Assembly (NCBI RefSeq): GCF_015500075.1
Contig: NZ_CP045496.1
Location: 1,932,001-1,996,000, forward strand
Source of the DNA: Mesorhizobium sp. INR15
GTDB taxonomy: Bacteria; Pseudomonadota; Alphaproteobacteria; Rhizobiales; Rhizobiaceae
Length of the DNA: 64,000 nt
Reading direction: 5' to 3'
The notes under the pieces were generated by a model. The model was not told the origin of the DNA, made no database searches, and saw only the letters and a program-made list of their open reading frames with translations. Position numbers and translations under genes: made by a program. The first letter of the stretch is position 1; each line of letters begins with the position of its first letter. Below, one piece after another: positions 7,931 to 16,678 of the stretch.

Positions 7931-9148
7931 ATGGCCGACCCCGCGACAGGCGTTATCGACGCCTCACTTCTAAACCCTGCGGATTCTGACGAACGTACCG
8001 ATCCGGCATGGGGCGCCGTGATTTCTCTCGCGCTTGGCGTGTTCGGATTGGTGACCGCCGAATTTCTTCCGGCCAGCCTGCTGACGCCGATGGCGCGTGA
8101 CCTCGGCGTCACCGAAGGCGTGGCCGGGCAGGCGGTGACGGCGACCGCGATCGTCGGCGCCATTGCCGCGCCGACCATGGCCATCATCACCAGGCGCATG
8201 GACCGCAGGCTGGTGATGTGGATGCTGACGGTGCTTTTGATCCTGTCCAACCTTCTGGCGGCGTTTGCATCGTCGCTTTCGGTTCTTCTGATTGCCCGAG
8301 TCGTGCTTGGCGTAGCACTCGGTGGCTTCTGGGCGATGTCTGCGGCCATGGCGCTGCGGCTAGTGCCTATGCGGCTGATGCCGCGCGCCATGTCGATCAT
8401 CCTGACCGGCGTTTCGGTGGCGACCGTCTGCGCGGCGCCGATCGGCGCCTATGTTGGCGACGTCTGGGGATGGCGGACAGCGTTCATGATCGCCACTGTC
8501 GTCGGTGGCCTGGCGCTTCTGGCGCAGTTGGCGACCATCCCCAAACTGCCGCCCGTCGGCGTTGCGAGCTTCAGCACCTTGCTCGAAGTGCTGAAGCGGC
8601 CGATGATCAGGATTGCCTTGCTGGTCGTGCTGCTGGTTGCTTCCGGGCAATTCGCCGGCTTCACCTATGTCCGTCCTTTCCTTGAGAAAGTGCCGGTGCT
8701 GAACATTCAGACGATTTCTCTTGTTTTGCTGGGCTATGGCGTTGGCGGGTTCTTCGGCAATCTTGCCGGAGGCTTCCTGGCCGAACGCAGCCTCAAGACG
8801 GCTGTAGCCCTGGCGCCGCTGCTGATCGGACTGGCGGCGCTGTCGCTGCTGGTTCTGGGCGCGTCTCCATTGGCCTCGGCGGTTGCTGTCGCCGTCTGGG
8901 GCTTCGCCTTCGGCGCGGTGCCGGTCGGGCTGCAGACGTGGCTGGTGCGAGAAGCCCCTGATCAAGCCGAGAGCGCGGGTGGCCTGATGGTCGCGACCTT
9001 CCAGATGGCTATCGCGCTGGGTGCGGTGTTCGGCGGCTTGCTGGTCGACCACGCCGGCGTGGCCAGCGCCTTCGCCTATTGCAGCGCGGCGACATTGCTG
9101 GCGGCCGTGGTGGTCTTCCTGCTTGGCCCGAAGCGGGCGGATGCCTGA
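7931..9148 (+). CDS. MFS transporter, DHA1-type exporter
   Basis: Inner-membrane major facilitator of 405 residues with about twelve spans. The N-terminal TAEFLPASLLTPMARDLG segment is the hallmark of the AraJ/NepI/SotB-like drug and sugar efflux group, and a motif-A-like loop (TRRMDRRLVM) lies between helices 2 and 3. I chose the ATG at 7931 (MADPATG), because upstream in-frame codons add a segment unlike the family. The divergent AraC gene probably controls it. Substrate is unknown; efflux of a small metabolite or toxic compound is the family expectation. Confidence 0.83.
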   Translation: MADPATGVIDASLLNPADSDERTDPAWGAVISLALGVFGLVTAEFLPASLLTPMARDLGVTEGVAGQAVTATAIVGAIAAPTMAIITRRMDRRLVMWMLTVLLILSNLLAAFASSLSVLLIARVVLGVALGGFWAMSAAMALRLVPMRLMPRAMSIILTGVSVATVCAAPIGAYVGDVWGWRTAFMIATVVGGLALLAQLATIPKLPPVGVASFSTLLEVLKRPMIRIALLVVLLVASGQFAGFTYVRPFLEKVPVLNIQTISLVLLGYGVGGFFGNLAGGFLAERSLKTAVALAPLLIGLAALSLLVLGASPLASAVAVAVWGFAFGAVPVGLQTWLVREAPDQAESAGGLMVATFQMAIALGAVFGGLLVDHAGVASAFAYCSAATLLAAVVVFLLGPKRADA

Positions 9149-9150
9149 AA

Positions 9151-9498
9151 TCAGACTGAGCGGCCGTCAAAGTCGAAGACTGGCATGATGGCCGGATCCA
9201 GATCGGCGACGCAGTGCAGGTTGATATAGGCACTGCGTTCGCCGCCTTCGCGGACATCCTCGGCAAATGGGTGAATGCCACAGGCGCGGCAGAAGCGGTG
9301 CGCGATGGCGTGGTTGCCGAACGTGTAGGTGCCGAGATCGTCGCCCCATGCCAGCACCTGCAGTGCCTCGTGCGGAATGGCGCATAGCAAGGCGCCCTTG
9401 CGCGCGCAGATAGAGCAATTGCACCGCACTGCCCCTGTCAGCTCGGCTTCAAACTCGAGCGCGATCTTGCCGCAGTGACAGCTGCCTTTGTACAGCAT
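9151..9498 (-). CDS. GFA-family zinc protein (glutathione-dependent formaldehyde-activating enzyme-like)
   Basis: Small cytoplasmic protein of 115 residues with the zinc-binding pattern of the GFA/Mss4-like fold: SCHCGK at residues 6-11, CNCSIC at 26-31 and FCRACGIHPF near residue 80. The family includes Gfa of Paracoccus, linked to glutathione and formaldehyde, but most members have no proven activity. The start is the ATG at 9498, six bases after AGGAAG; an ATG at 9504 touches that site and longer forms lack support. It ends three bases from the MFS gene and is convergent with it. Confidence 0.8.
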   Translation of the reverse strand: MLYKGSCHCGKIALEFEAELTGAVRCNCSICARKGALLCAIPHEALQVLAWGDDLGTYTFGNHAIAHRFCRACGIHPFAEDVREGGERSAYINLHCVADLDPAIMPVFDFDGRSV

Positions 9499-9615
9499 CA
9501 GCATCTTCCTATCGCTGGCAGGGTGCAAAGGCACGCTGGCCGGGTTATCCGTCTGGCAGGCCCAACCGGCTGCTTGCCTTAAAGACGTTGCATCCTGGCG
9601 GAGTCCGACATCGAC

Positions 9616-10911
9616 ATGCAATCCATCCGCGACCATCTCGAAATCATCCTGTCACGTCTTGCCAATCGTGCAGCCGACGAGAAGGTGTTCATGAAGCTCT
9701 ATGCCGAGGCCGCGCGGGCCGCGGCTGATGCCAGCGACGCACGGCACAAGGCCGGCGTGACCCTCGGACCGCTCGACGGCGTCATTGTCTCCATCAAGGA
9801 TCTGTTCGACGTTGCCGATGAGGCGACGACAGCCGGCTCGCTGATGCGCAAGACCGCCACGCCCGCCCTTGTCGACGCGACCATCGTTAGCCGGCTGCGG
9901 CAGGCAGGTGCGGTAATCCTCGGCAAGACCAACATGACCGAATTCGCTTTCACCGCGATCGGCGACAACATGCACTATGGCACGCCGGGCAATGCCATCG
10001 ACGCAAGCCGCATTCCAGGCGGCTCGTCGTCGGGCGCTGGTGTTTCCGTGGGCGAGGGGACGAGCGAAATCTCCATCGGCTCGGATACCGGCGGTTCGGT
10101 GCGCATTCCGGCATCGCTCAACGGCGTTGTTGGTTTCAAGCCGACGGCACGGCGCGTGCCGCTCGCCGGCGCCTTCCCGCTGTCCGCCACGCTGGATTCA
10201 ATCGGGCCGCTTGCCCGCACGGTCGCTCAATGTGCCCAGGCGGACGCTGTGATGGCCGGCGAAGCGCCGGCCGCGCTGGCGCCGATCGCTCTTTCAGGCC
10301 TTCGCATCGGCATTCCGCGCGGTGTTCTCTTCGGCGACACGGAGACCGAAGTCATGGCGGCGTTCGATCGCTGCCTTGGCAAGATCGGGCAGACAGGTGC
10401 TGATATCACGGACATATCGGTCGACGACTTGCTGGCCGAGATGCGCGCCGCGACCAAGCGCGGTTCGATCGCCGCGATGGAAGGCGGCGAAGTCCATGCC
10501 GACTGGCTGGCGACCGGAGCGCCGGTGCCGGTCGACCCGCACGTGAGCGGGCCTCTGTCGCGTGCAGAGGCAATACCGGCACCGGTCTATATCAGGGCAA
10601 TGCGCCGGCGCGCAGCCCTGTGCCTGGCGATGGACGAGAGGCTGGCATCGGTCGACGTCCTGGCCTTGCCGACGACGCCGGTGACAGCGCCGACCATCGT
10701 TTCGATGGCTGAGGATGCCGAACTGCGCGACCGCACAGAGGGCCTGTTGCTGCGCAATACGCAGGTCGCCAATCAGTTCGATCTTTGCGCCATTTCGTTG
10801 CCGATGCCTTACATGATACTGCCGGCCGGGCTCATGCTGGTGGCGCGCCATGGCCATGACAGGCGTCTGCTGCGCATCGCGGCTTCAGTCGAAACGCTGC
10901 TTGACGCTTGA
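9616..10911 (+). CDS. Amidase signature family hydrolase
   Basis: Amidase of 431 residues with the Ser-cisSer-Lys triad: Lys61 in SIKDLFD, Ser137 in GGSSSG and nucleophile Ser161 in GSDTGGSVR. The spacing of 24 between the serines matches malonamidase E2. The domain spans nearly the full protein, so it is a stand-alone amidase, not a GatA (which is longer and sits with gatC/gatB). The substrate is not predictable; the context (GFA protein, small exported protein) gives no pathway. The ATG at 9616 has only a weak ribosome-binding site. Confidence 0.86.
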   Translation: MQSIRDHLEIILSRLANRAADEKVFMKLYAEAARAAADASDARHKAGVTLGPLDGVIVSIKDLFDVADEATTAGSLMRKTATPALVDATIVSRLRQAGAVILGKTNMTEFAFTAIGDNMHYGTPGNAIDASRIPGGSSSGAGVSVGEGTSEISIGSDTGGSVRIPASLNGVVGFKPTARRVPLAGAFPLSATLDSIGPLARTVAQCAQADAVMAGEAPAALAPIALSGLRIGIPRGVLFGDTETEVMAAFDRCLGKIGQTGADITDISVDDLLAEMRAATKRGSIAAMEGGEVHADWLATGAPVPVDPHVSGPLSRAEAIPAPVYIRAMRRRAALCLAMDERLASVDVLALPTTPVTAPTIVSMAEDAELRDRTEGLLLRNTQVANQFDLCAISLPMPYMILPAGLMLVARHGHDRRLLRIAASVETLLDA

Positions 10912-10929
10912 TCGGGCATCGATTGAGGG

Positions 10930-11316
10930 CTAGCGCGACGAGCAGTGCTTGCGCTCGTTGTCCCTGGCAGTGCGCACGATACCGTTCGCGACCAACCACG
11001 GCAGATCATATTCCTTGCCTGTGATGGTCTGCGTGCGGCGCTCTATCGATCCCCTGACAACGATCTTTCCGGCGTAGAGCGCGTCCGAGAGATCCGTTAT
11101 TGCCTTGTCGGCCTGCGGCAGCCGGCTGGCGTCGATCGACACACCCTTGATGATCTTGCCGGTGGCAAGGTCGAGCGCGCTGTTCGACGGACAAGGCGCC
11201 TTGAAGCAGCGCAGCCCATTGTCGCAATAGACATAGCTGCTCTCGGCCATGGCCAATGACGGCATGGCGCAGATCGAAGAGACAATGATCAGAAGGGCGA
11301 AGCGCTGCGTGAACAT
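10930..11316 (-). CDS. Small exported protein of unknown function
   Basis: A 128-residue protein with a signal peptide (FALLIIVSSICAMPSLAMA, cleavage before ESSYV). The mature part has a cysteine-rich start (YCDNGLRCFKAPCPSN) and a late Cys near the C-terminus, so disulfides in the periplasm are likely. The pattern of a CxxPCP loop followed by GVSIDASRLP and VVRGSIE resembles the DUF6748 type of small exported proteins, but I am not certain. It is convergent with the amidase gene and separated by 18 bases. Confidence 0.65.
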   Translation of the reverse strand: MFTQRFALLIIVSSICAMPSLAMAESSYVYCDNGLRCFKAPCPSNSALDLATGKIIKGVSIDASRLPQADKAITDLSDALYAGKIVVRGSIERRTQTITGKEYDLPWLVANGIVRTARDNERKHCSSR

Positions 11317-11398
11317 GGGTTCAGCGTCGTCGAGAAATGCGGCGAAACCGGGATTCTCGGACCAAACATCCTTGGGTCATGCGCTTGGGCGATATGCA

Positions 11399-12379
11399 CT
11401 AAGCGCCGGCCGGGAACCGCCGCCGGTAGTGGTCGACCACTTCGGGATTGCGCAGGTTGACCGGCAATTTGTTGGCCAGCACGAGCAAGGCTTCGCCCGC
11501 CGCGCCGACGCCCATGCGCATCATCGATTCCTCGGTGATCCCGGCCATATGCGGGGTGATGATGACGTTGTCGAAGCTGAAATAGGGGTGGTTTTGCGGC
11601 AGCGGCTGCGTCGAAAACACATCGAGCGCCGCGCCGCCGATGCGGCGACTCCTGAGGGCCTCGATCAGCGCGTCGTCATCGATCACAGGCCCGCGCGAGA
11701 CGTTGATCAGCAGCGCGTGCGGCTTCATGCGCGCGATGCGCTCGCGGTTGATCAGGTCGCGCGTTTCCGGCGTCAGCGGACAGCACAGCACGATAATGTC
11801 GCTCTGTTCAACCAGCGCGTCGATCGACAGGAAGCCGACGCGGTCCGGCGCGGGCCGCATGCTGCGCGTCGTCGCCACGACATTGAGGTCGAAGCCATGA
11901 GCCGCGATATGGCCAACCGCCTGACCGACGGCGCCAAGGCCGACAATGCCGATCGTCTTGCCGGCGAGTTCGGTGTTGGAATTGGCGTGTTCGCGCCCGG
12001 CTAGCCAGCCCTTGGCGCGCAGATCGCGATCGACGACGCGAAACTGCCGCAGCAAGGCGAGCGCGGTGAACATCACATGCTCGGCGACGGACCGCGCGTT
12101 GACCGCCGGCACGTTCGCAACCAGGACGCCTGCCGCCGTCGCGGCTTCCATCGGGATCATGTCGAGCCCGGCACCGTGGCGGATCGCCGCGCGCAGCCGC
12201 GTGGCGCCGTCGAAAAGTTGCGGCGGCAGATGCGCGCGCACGATGACGATGTCGGCGTTTTTGGCCTCGGCGGCCAGCGTGCCAGCGTCGATGGCGGAGG
12301 CGACAACGAGGTCGCCGGCCCCCGCCAGCATGGCGGAGGCGCGCGGATGCAAAGGGTGGGTCGACAGGATCCTGGGCAT
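11399..12379 (-). CDS. D-isomer-specific 2-hydroxyacid dehydrogenase
   Basis: NAD(P)-dependent dehydrogenase of 326 residues, of the phosphoglycerate dehydrogenase/hydroxypyruvate reductase group. The nucleotide-binding loop is GIVGLGAVGQAV; the catalytic Arg is in NVSRGPVIDDDAL and the catalytic His in ITPHMAG. The ATG at 12379 (MPRILST) overlaps the end of the GntR gene closely and is preferred over a longer reading. As the last gene of a leftward operon with a TIM barrel, a dehydratase and a GntR regulator, it probably oxidises or reduces a 2-hydroxyacid intermediate of the pathway. Which acid cannot be told. Confidence 0.86.
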   Translation of the reverse strand: MPRILSTHPLHPRASAMLAGAGDLVVASAIDAGTLAAEAKNADIVIVRAHLPPQLFDGATRLRAAIRHGAGLDMIPMEAATAAGVLVANVPAVNARSVAEHVMFTALALLRQFRVVDRDLRAKGWLAGREHANSNTELAGKTIGIVGLGAVGQAVGHIAAHGFDLNVVATTRSMRPAPDRVGFLSIDALVEQSDIIVLCCPLTPETRDLINRERIARMKPHALLINVSRGPVIDDDALIEALRSRRIGGAALDVFSTQPLPQNHPYFSFDNVIITPHMAGITEESMMRMGVGAAGEALLVLANKLPVNLRNPEVVDHYRRRFPAGA

Positions 12380-12380
12380 C

Positions 12381-13097
12381 TCAGGCCCGTTCGAGCGTTG
12401 GGCTCTGAGGCGCGGCCTCACGGTTCTCGATAATGCCTTTCCAGTAGCTCTCGGCGCCTTGCAGATGCGCGCTCATCAGCGCCTGGGCCAGATTGCCGTC
12501 GCGGCGCAGAAGCGCTTCGTAAATCTGGATATGCTCGGCATGCGAGCGCACGCTGCGCTCGGGTTCGTTGAAATAGATCGGCAGGCGCTGTGCGCCCATC
12601 ATGTAGTAGACGCTGCAGACATTGTGGAAGACGCTGTTCTTGGTTGCCCGCACGATCTCGAGGTGAAATTCGCGGTCTTCCTTGGCAAGACCTTCACCGG
12701 CGGCGATGCGGTCTTCCGAGGCCTTTAGGATCTCGCGCAGCCGCTCGAAATTCTCCTCGGTGGCGCGCGAGCAGGCAAGTTCGGCCGCCTTGATCTCATG
12801 GATCTTGCGCAGTTCGACCGTTTCATAGATCTGGATCGGGTCGAGCGGCAGGCCGGCGCGGGCGAACAGCGCCATGGCCTCGACACTGGCCTGCTTGGTG
12901 TCGATGTAGATGCCGGACTTGGCGCGGCGCTCGACGATGCGCATGGCTTCGAGAATGGCCAGCGCTTCCCGGATCTGACCACGGCTGACGCCGAAATGCT
13001 CCGCCAGTTCACGTTCCGACGGCGTTCGGCCTGTCTCCTTGTCCGAATGGGAGAACAGGTAGGCAGCGAGTTCCGCGAGAAGGTTCTTTTCTTTCAT
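12381..13097 (-). CDS. GntR-family regulator, FadR subfamily (FCD domain)
   Basis: Transcription factor of about 238 residues. The N-terminal winged helix shows RTPSERELAEHFGVSRGQIREAL; the C-terminal all-helical FCD domain (about 85-220) carries a likely metal and ligand pocket (EDREFHLEIVRATKN and RSHAEHIQIYEAL). Start is the ATG at 13097, three bases below the dehydratase stop; a TTG at 13103 is an alternative. FadR-subfamily proteins such as PdhR and LldR bind TGGTNNNACCA palindromes. Four such sites lie in the window, two in front of this cluster and two in front of the importer at 1083, so it is the natural candidate repressor of both. Confidence 0.87.
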   Translation of the reverse strand: MKEKNLLAELAAYLFSHSDKETGRTPSERELAEHFGVSRGQIREALAILEAMRIVERRAKSGIYIDTKQASVEAMALFARAGLPLDPIQIYETVELRKIHEIKAAELACSRATEENFERLREILKASEDRIAAGEGLAKEDREFHLEIVRATKNSVFHNVCSVYYMMGAQRLPIYFNEPERSVRSHAEHIQIYEALLRRDGNLAQALMSAHLQGAESYWKGIIENREAAPQSPTLERA

Positions 13098-13099
13098 CG

Positions 13100-14269
13100 T
13101 CAATTGCGTTGCGCGTGCGCCTCCAGGAACCGCTCTGAAATGGTGAATCCCAGACCCGGCTTTTCCGGAATCGCTATCATACCGTCTCTTGCTTCGACAG
13201 TCTCTTGCACGAGATCGTGAATCATCGGGTTGGCGCCAAGCGAATATTCAACGGTAAAACTCGATGGCGAGGCGGCGCAGACATGCAGCCCGGCAAAGAA
13301 GCAGGGCGCGCCAGCCCACAGATGCGGCGCAAAGCGCAGGTTGAAGGCGCTGGCGATGGTGCCGATCTTCATTGCCTCGCTGATGCCGCCGCAGAAGGCC
13401 GGATCGGGCTGGAAGATGTCGGCCGCTTTGAGCACGGCCAGATCGCGGAAGGCGTAGCGGGTCGCCTCGCTTTCGCCGGTGGCGATCGGTATCGAGCCGC
13501 TCGCCCGCACTTCGGCCATGCCGGGCTTGTCATCGGCGATGACCGGCTCCTCGAACCAGGCGAGGTCGAGGTCGCCGGCGAGACGGATGAAGCGCTTGGC
13601 CTCCGCGACCGTGTAGGTGCCATGGGCATCGACCATCAGTTCGACATCCGGGCCAAGTGCCTGCCTTGCGGCGCGCACGCGGGCGGCGGAGATGTGCGCG
13701 GCGCCGTCCATGGCGCCGATCCGCATCTTCAGCGCCTTGAAGCCGCCCTTGGCGATATAGGATTTCAACTGGTCGCCAATGGCATCGGAAGAAGCCCAGC
13801 CACCGGAGGCATAGGCCGGCATGCGGTCGAGCTTGCGGCCGCCGAGCAGCCGCCAGACCGGCACCCCAAGCGATTTGCCGAGAATATCCCACAGCGCGAT
13901 GTCGACGGCGCTGATGGCGGCGACGCTCATGCCGCGCCGCGCCAGCTGCGGCATGGCATGGCCGGCACGCGCCGCACTTTCGTGGCGCACGCCGTTGTAA
14001 AGCATTTCCCAGATGACGCCGATATCGGCCGGGTCGCGGCCGATCAGTTGTGGGCCGACCTCGTGGTTCAGCATGTGGACGAGGGCGCCATAGTTGCCGG
14101 CGCTGCCGGCGGCGTTCTTGCCTTCGCCCCAGCCGACCAATCCGTCATCGGTCTCGATGCGCAGGATGGCGGCGTCAAAGGTCGTCACCTGACCGAAATC
14201 GCTGCGGTGTTGCTTGGCCGCTTCGATCGGCACGCGGACCCACCAGGCTTGGACCGTTTTGATGCGCAT
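13100..14269 (-). CDS. Enolase-superfamily (mandelate racemase/muconate lactonizing type) sugar-acid dehydratase
   Basis: Enzyme of 389 residues. The capping domain opens with MRIKTVQAWWVRVP; the barrel shows Lys181 in KALKMRIG, Asp214 in MVDAHGTYT, Glu240 in WFEEPV, Glu266 in ATGES and His316 in APHLW. This Lys, three acids and a barrel His fit the mandelate-racemase subgroup, which is dominated by acid-sugar dehydratases that remove water from an aldonate or aldarate. The ATG at 14269 is preferred to a start at 14296. Operon position between a sugar isomerase-like TIM barrel and a 2-hydroxyacid dehydrogenase supports a sugar-acid pathway. True substrate unknown. Confidence 0.84.
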   Translation of the reverse strand: MRIKTVQAWWVRVPIEAAKQHRSDFGQVTTFDAAILRIETDDGLVGWGEGKNAAGSAGNYGALVHMLNHEVGPQLIGRDPADIGVIWEMLYNGVRHESAARAGHAMPQLARRGMSVAAISAVDIALWDILGKSLGVPVWRLLGGRKLDRMPAYASGGWASSDAIGDQLKSYIAKGGFKALKMRIGAMDGAAHISAARVRAARQALGPDVELMVDAHGTYTVAEAKRFIRLAGDLDLAWFEEPVIADDKPGMAEVRASGSIPIATGESEATRYAFRDLAVLKAADIFQPDPAFCGGISEAMKIGTIASAFNLRFAPHLWAGAPCFFAGLHVCAASPSSFTVEYSLGANPMIHDLVQETVEARDGMIAIPEKPGLGFTISERFLEAHAQRN

Positions 14270-14327
14270 GTTGTTCCCCGGCCCCGCCGCCGTCATGGCG
14301 GAAGGGCTTACTCACAGGAAGGGTCGA

Positions 14328-15215
14328 TTACTTGATCAGCGGCAGCAGCGTTTCGGCGTTGATGCGCATCTGGTCGGTGTAGAACTTTTCCGTCAGCACG
14401 CTGGATCCGTGATCCTGGATGAACTTCAGCTGTTCAGGTGAAATATCGACCGGATTGCGCTCGACCATTTCGGGATAGGGCGCTGCCGGCGTGCGGTCGA
14501 CCGGGGCGACGAATTCGTTGGTCAGCGCGCCGTCGTAGCCAACCTCCCGCAGCGTGGCGATGATCTTCTTCCAGTCGATCTGGCCGAGACCGGCGGCGAA
14601 GCGGTTGTTGTCGGCGACGTGGAAGTCGAACAGGCGCTTTCCCACCTGCCGGATCGCGTCGTAGACGTTAAATTCTTCCATGTGGATGTGGTAGGCATCG
14701 AGGCAGACGCCGCATTCGGGGCTGACCGCGTCGGCCAGCGCCAGCGCTTGGGCGCCCCGGTTGAACAGATAGGTCTCGAAGCGATTCAGTGGTTCGACGG
14801 CGATCTTGACGCCAACCTTCTTGGCATGGGTGAAACATTCCCTGGTGGCGTCGACCACCCATTTCCATTCCTCTTCCTCGGTGCCGTCCGGAACCACTTT
14901 GCCCACGGTTGCGGGAACCAGCGTGATGATCTCGCCGTCGAGTTCACTGACCATGGTCAGCACATCCTTGACGTATTGCACCGAGCGCTCGCGCTGCCCT
15001 TGGTCCCGGGCCGCAAGATTGCGTTCGCCCAGCATCAGCGTTACCGCGCCCCAGCAGCGGATACCGTGTTCCTTCAGGAGCGCGCGCGTTTCCTTGGTCT
15101 TGTATTGTTCGGGCTCGCCGGAAATCTCGATCGACTCATAGCCGAATTTCTTGATGCGCTTGAGCGTCGTTTCCAACGGTTCCGCGCGCATCCAGTTGTG
15201 TGTCGAAAGATGCAT
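14328..15215 (-). CDS. Sugar isomerase/epimerase-like TIM-barrel protein (ketose 3-epimerase motif)
   Basis: Metal-dependent TIM barrel of 295 residues of the xylose-isomerase-like (AP endonuclease 2) fold. Probable metal ligands are Glu in VEPLNRFET, Asp and His in CLDAYHIHMEE, His in FHVADNNR and Glu in TNEFVAP. The PLNRFE motif is characteristic of D-tagatose/D-psicose 3-epimerases. The ATG at 15215 follows GGGAAGGA with good spacing. First gene of the leftward operon; its promoter region holds the paired operators. It likely isomerises or epimerises a ketose or related intermediate. Confidence 0.82.
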   Translation of the reverse strand: MHLSTHNWMRAEPLETTLKRIKKFGYESIEISGEPEQYKTKETRALLKEHGIRCWGAVTLMLGERNLAARDQGQRERSVQYVKDVLTMVSELDGEIITLVPATVGKVVPDGTEEEEWKWVVDATRECFTHAKKVGVKIAVEPLNRFETYLFNRGAQALALADAVSPECGVCLDAYHIHMEEFNVYDAIRQVGKRLFDFHVADNNRFAAGLGQIDWKKIIATLREVGYDGALTNEFVAPVDRTPAAPYPEMVERNPVDISPEQLKFIQDHGSSVLTEKFYTDQMRINAETLLPLIK

Positions 15216-15317
15216 GGTCTGTCCTTCCCAAATTCGCCAGTATGCTTCGCCTGCAACATGCACCGCCGGAAAGGCGACGCCGGGTTCCTCCCCAAGGCGT
15301 TCCAGCATTTTTTGCTA

Positions 15318-15334
15318 AACTGGTTCGACCAATT
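15318..15334. promoter_or_regulatory. Candidate FadR-type operator (copy B1)
   Basis: The core TGGTTCGACCA (15321-15331) sits in AACTGGTTCGACCAATT, close to the AATTGGTNNNACCAATT consensus of PdhR/LldR-type regulators. It lies about 105 bases upstream of the leftward TIM-barrel gene, so it would control that operon, which includes the GntR gene itself. Confidence 0.6.
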
Positions 15335-15481
15335 TGGCCTGAAGTGAGGTCTATCGCAAAATCTACAGGACGGCAAGGAGTACGAGGAAGCAGCTGAGTC
15401 TTTGGGGTATTTCATTGATTATATTGGAATATGTTGACTCCAGTTGGCGGCTGTAATGGGCAAAATGACGACTCCTTGATC

Positions 15482-15511
15482 TTGACCAAATCGGCATTTT
15501 TGGTAATACCA
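15482..15511 (+). promoter_or_regulatory. Candidate promoter with overlapping FadR-type operator (copy B2)
   Basis: TTGACC (15482-15487), a 16-base spacer and TAATAC (15504-15509) make a plausible promoter for the gene at 15615. The -10 is embedded in TGGTAATACCA (15501-15511), which is followed by GATT exactly as at 908-922. Confidence 0.5.
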
Positions 15512-15614
15512 GATTGCGGAGTGAACAAGTGGTCCGCTGCGAAAAGACCAAAGTGGGCTGGCCCAACTTTCAACAGGCGCTATGCTCGCTCTTGCAAAGA
15601 AGGGGAGGATGCCG

Positions 15615-16670
15615 ATGCCATCGACGATGAAGGGCCCTGCACTGTTTCTGGCGCAATTCGCGGGCGATGCCGCGCCATTCAATTCGCTGGCGTCGATCAC
15701 CAAATGGGCGGCCGGGCTGGGCTACAAGGGCGTGCAGATTCCGACCTGGGATGCACGGCTTTTCGATCTGAAGAAAGCGGCGTCTTCCAAGGCCTATTGC
15801 GATGAGGTGAAAGGCATCTGCGCCGATGCCGGTGTCGAGATCACCGAACTGTCGACGCATCTTCAGGGGCAACTGGTGGCCGTGCACCCGGCCTATGACG
15901 CGCAGTTCGACGGCTTCGCGCCGCCTGCGGTGCATAACAATCCCAAGGCCCGGCAGAAATGGGCGGTCGAACAGATGAAGTTCGGCGCCAAGGCGTCGAA
16001 GAATCTCGGCCTCAAGGCTTCGGTGACCTTCTCCGGGGCGCTGGCCTTCCCTTATCTCTACCCGTGGCCGCAACGGCCCGCTGGTTTGATCGAGGAAGCA
16101 TTTTCCGAACTCGGCAAGCGCTGGAAGCCGATCCTTGATGTCTATGAGGACAATGGCGTCGACGTCGGCTATGAGATCCATCCCGGCGAGGACGTGTTCG
16201 ATGGTGCGACGTTCGAGATGTTCCTCGATGCGGTCGGCGGCCACAAGCGCTGCAACATCAACTACGATCCCTCGCACTTCCTGTTGCAGCAGCTCGACTA
16301 TCTCGAATTCATCGACATCTACCACGAGCGCATCAAGGCGTTTCACGTCAAGGATGCCGAGTTCAATCCGACTGGCCGGCAAGGCGTCTATTCCGGCTAT
16401 CAAAGCTGGACCAACCGCGCCGGCCGCTTCCGCTCCCTCGGTGATGGGCAGGTCGATTTCGGCGGCATCTTCTCCAAGCTTACCCAATATGGCTACGACA
16501 GCTGGGCGGTGCTGGAATGGGAATGCTGCCTGAAGCATCCCGAAGACGGTGCCGCCGAGGGCGCGCCCTTCATTCAGCACCACATCATCCGGGTAACGGA
16601 AAAGGCATTCGACGACTTCGCCGGCGGCGCCACCGACAAGAAGGTGTTGCGGGCGATGATGGGAATCTGA
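15615..16670 (+). CDS. Sugar phosphate isomerase/epimerase-family TIM-barrel protein
   Basis: TIM barrel of 351 residues, longer than typical family members (260-300) because of added loops. Likely metal ligands are Glu in GYEIHPGED, Asp and His in NYDPSHF, His in FHVKDAEF and Glu in VLEWE. Three in-frame ATGs lie close together (15609, 15615, 15627); 15615 is best spaced from AGGGGAGG. It is followed by a Gfo/Idh oxidoreductase. Pairs of this kind act together in pathways that oxidise a sugar to a keto form and then isomerise, hydrate or cleave it. Substrate unknown. Confidence 0.83.
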   Translation: MPSTMKGPALFLAQFAGDAAPFNSLASITKWAAGLGYKGVQIPTWDARLFDLKKAASSKAYCDEVKGICADAGVEITELSTHLQGQLVAVHPAYDAQFDGFAPPAVHNNPKARQKWAVEQMKFGAKASKNLGLKASVTFSGALAFPYLYPWPQRPAGLIEEAFSELGKRWKPILDVYEDNGVDVGYEIHPGEDVFDGATFEMFLDAVGGHKRCNINYDPSHFLLQQLDYLEFIDIYHERIKAFHVKDAEFNPTGRQGVYSGYQSWTNRAGRFRSLGDGQVDFGGIFSKLTQYGYDSWAVLEWECCLKHPEDGAAEGAPFIQHHIIRVTEKAFDDFAGGATDKKVLRAMMGI

Positions 16671-16678
16671 GGCGGCTT

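Larger units (their letters stand above)
15216..15614. other. Divergent promoter region of the sugar catabolic cluster
   Basis: A 399-base gap between two divergent TIM-barrel genes. It carries TGGTTCGACCA at 15321-15331 and TGGTAATACCA at 15501-15511, the same two 11-mers, in the same order and at nearly the same distance (180 versus 176 bases) as upstream of the importer at 1083. No gene is supported within it. Confidence 0.7.

Noticed and set aside
7829..7945. Repeated GAGACTGACC(C)ATGGC before and at the MFS start
   Set aside because: Only two imperfect copies of about 15 bases; could be chance or a minor duplication, not enough to call a feature.
11249..12004. Plus-strand open frame over the 2-hydroxyacid dehydrogenase
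   Set aside because: Overlaps a well-supported gene in reverse; sequence has no domain.
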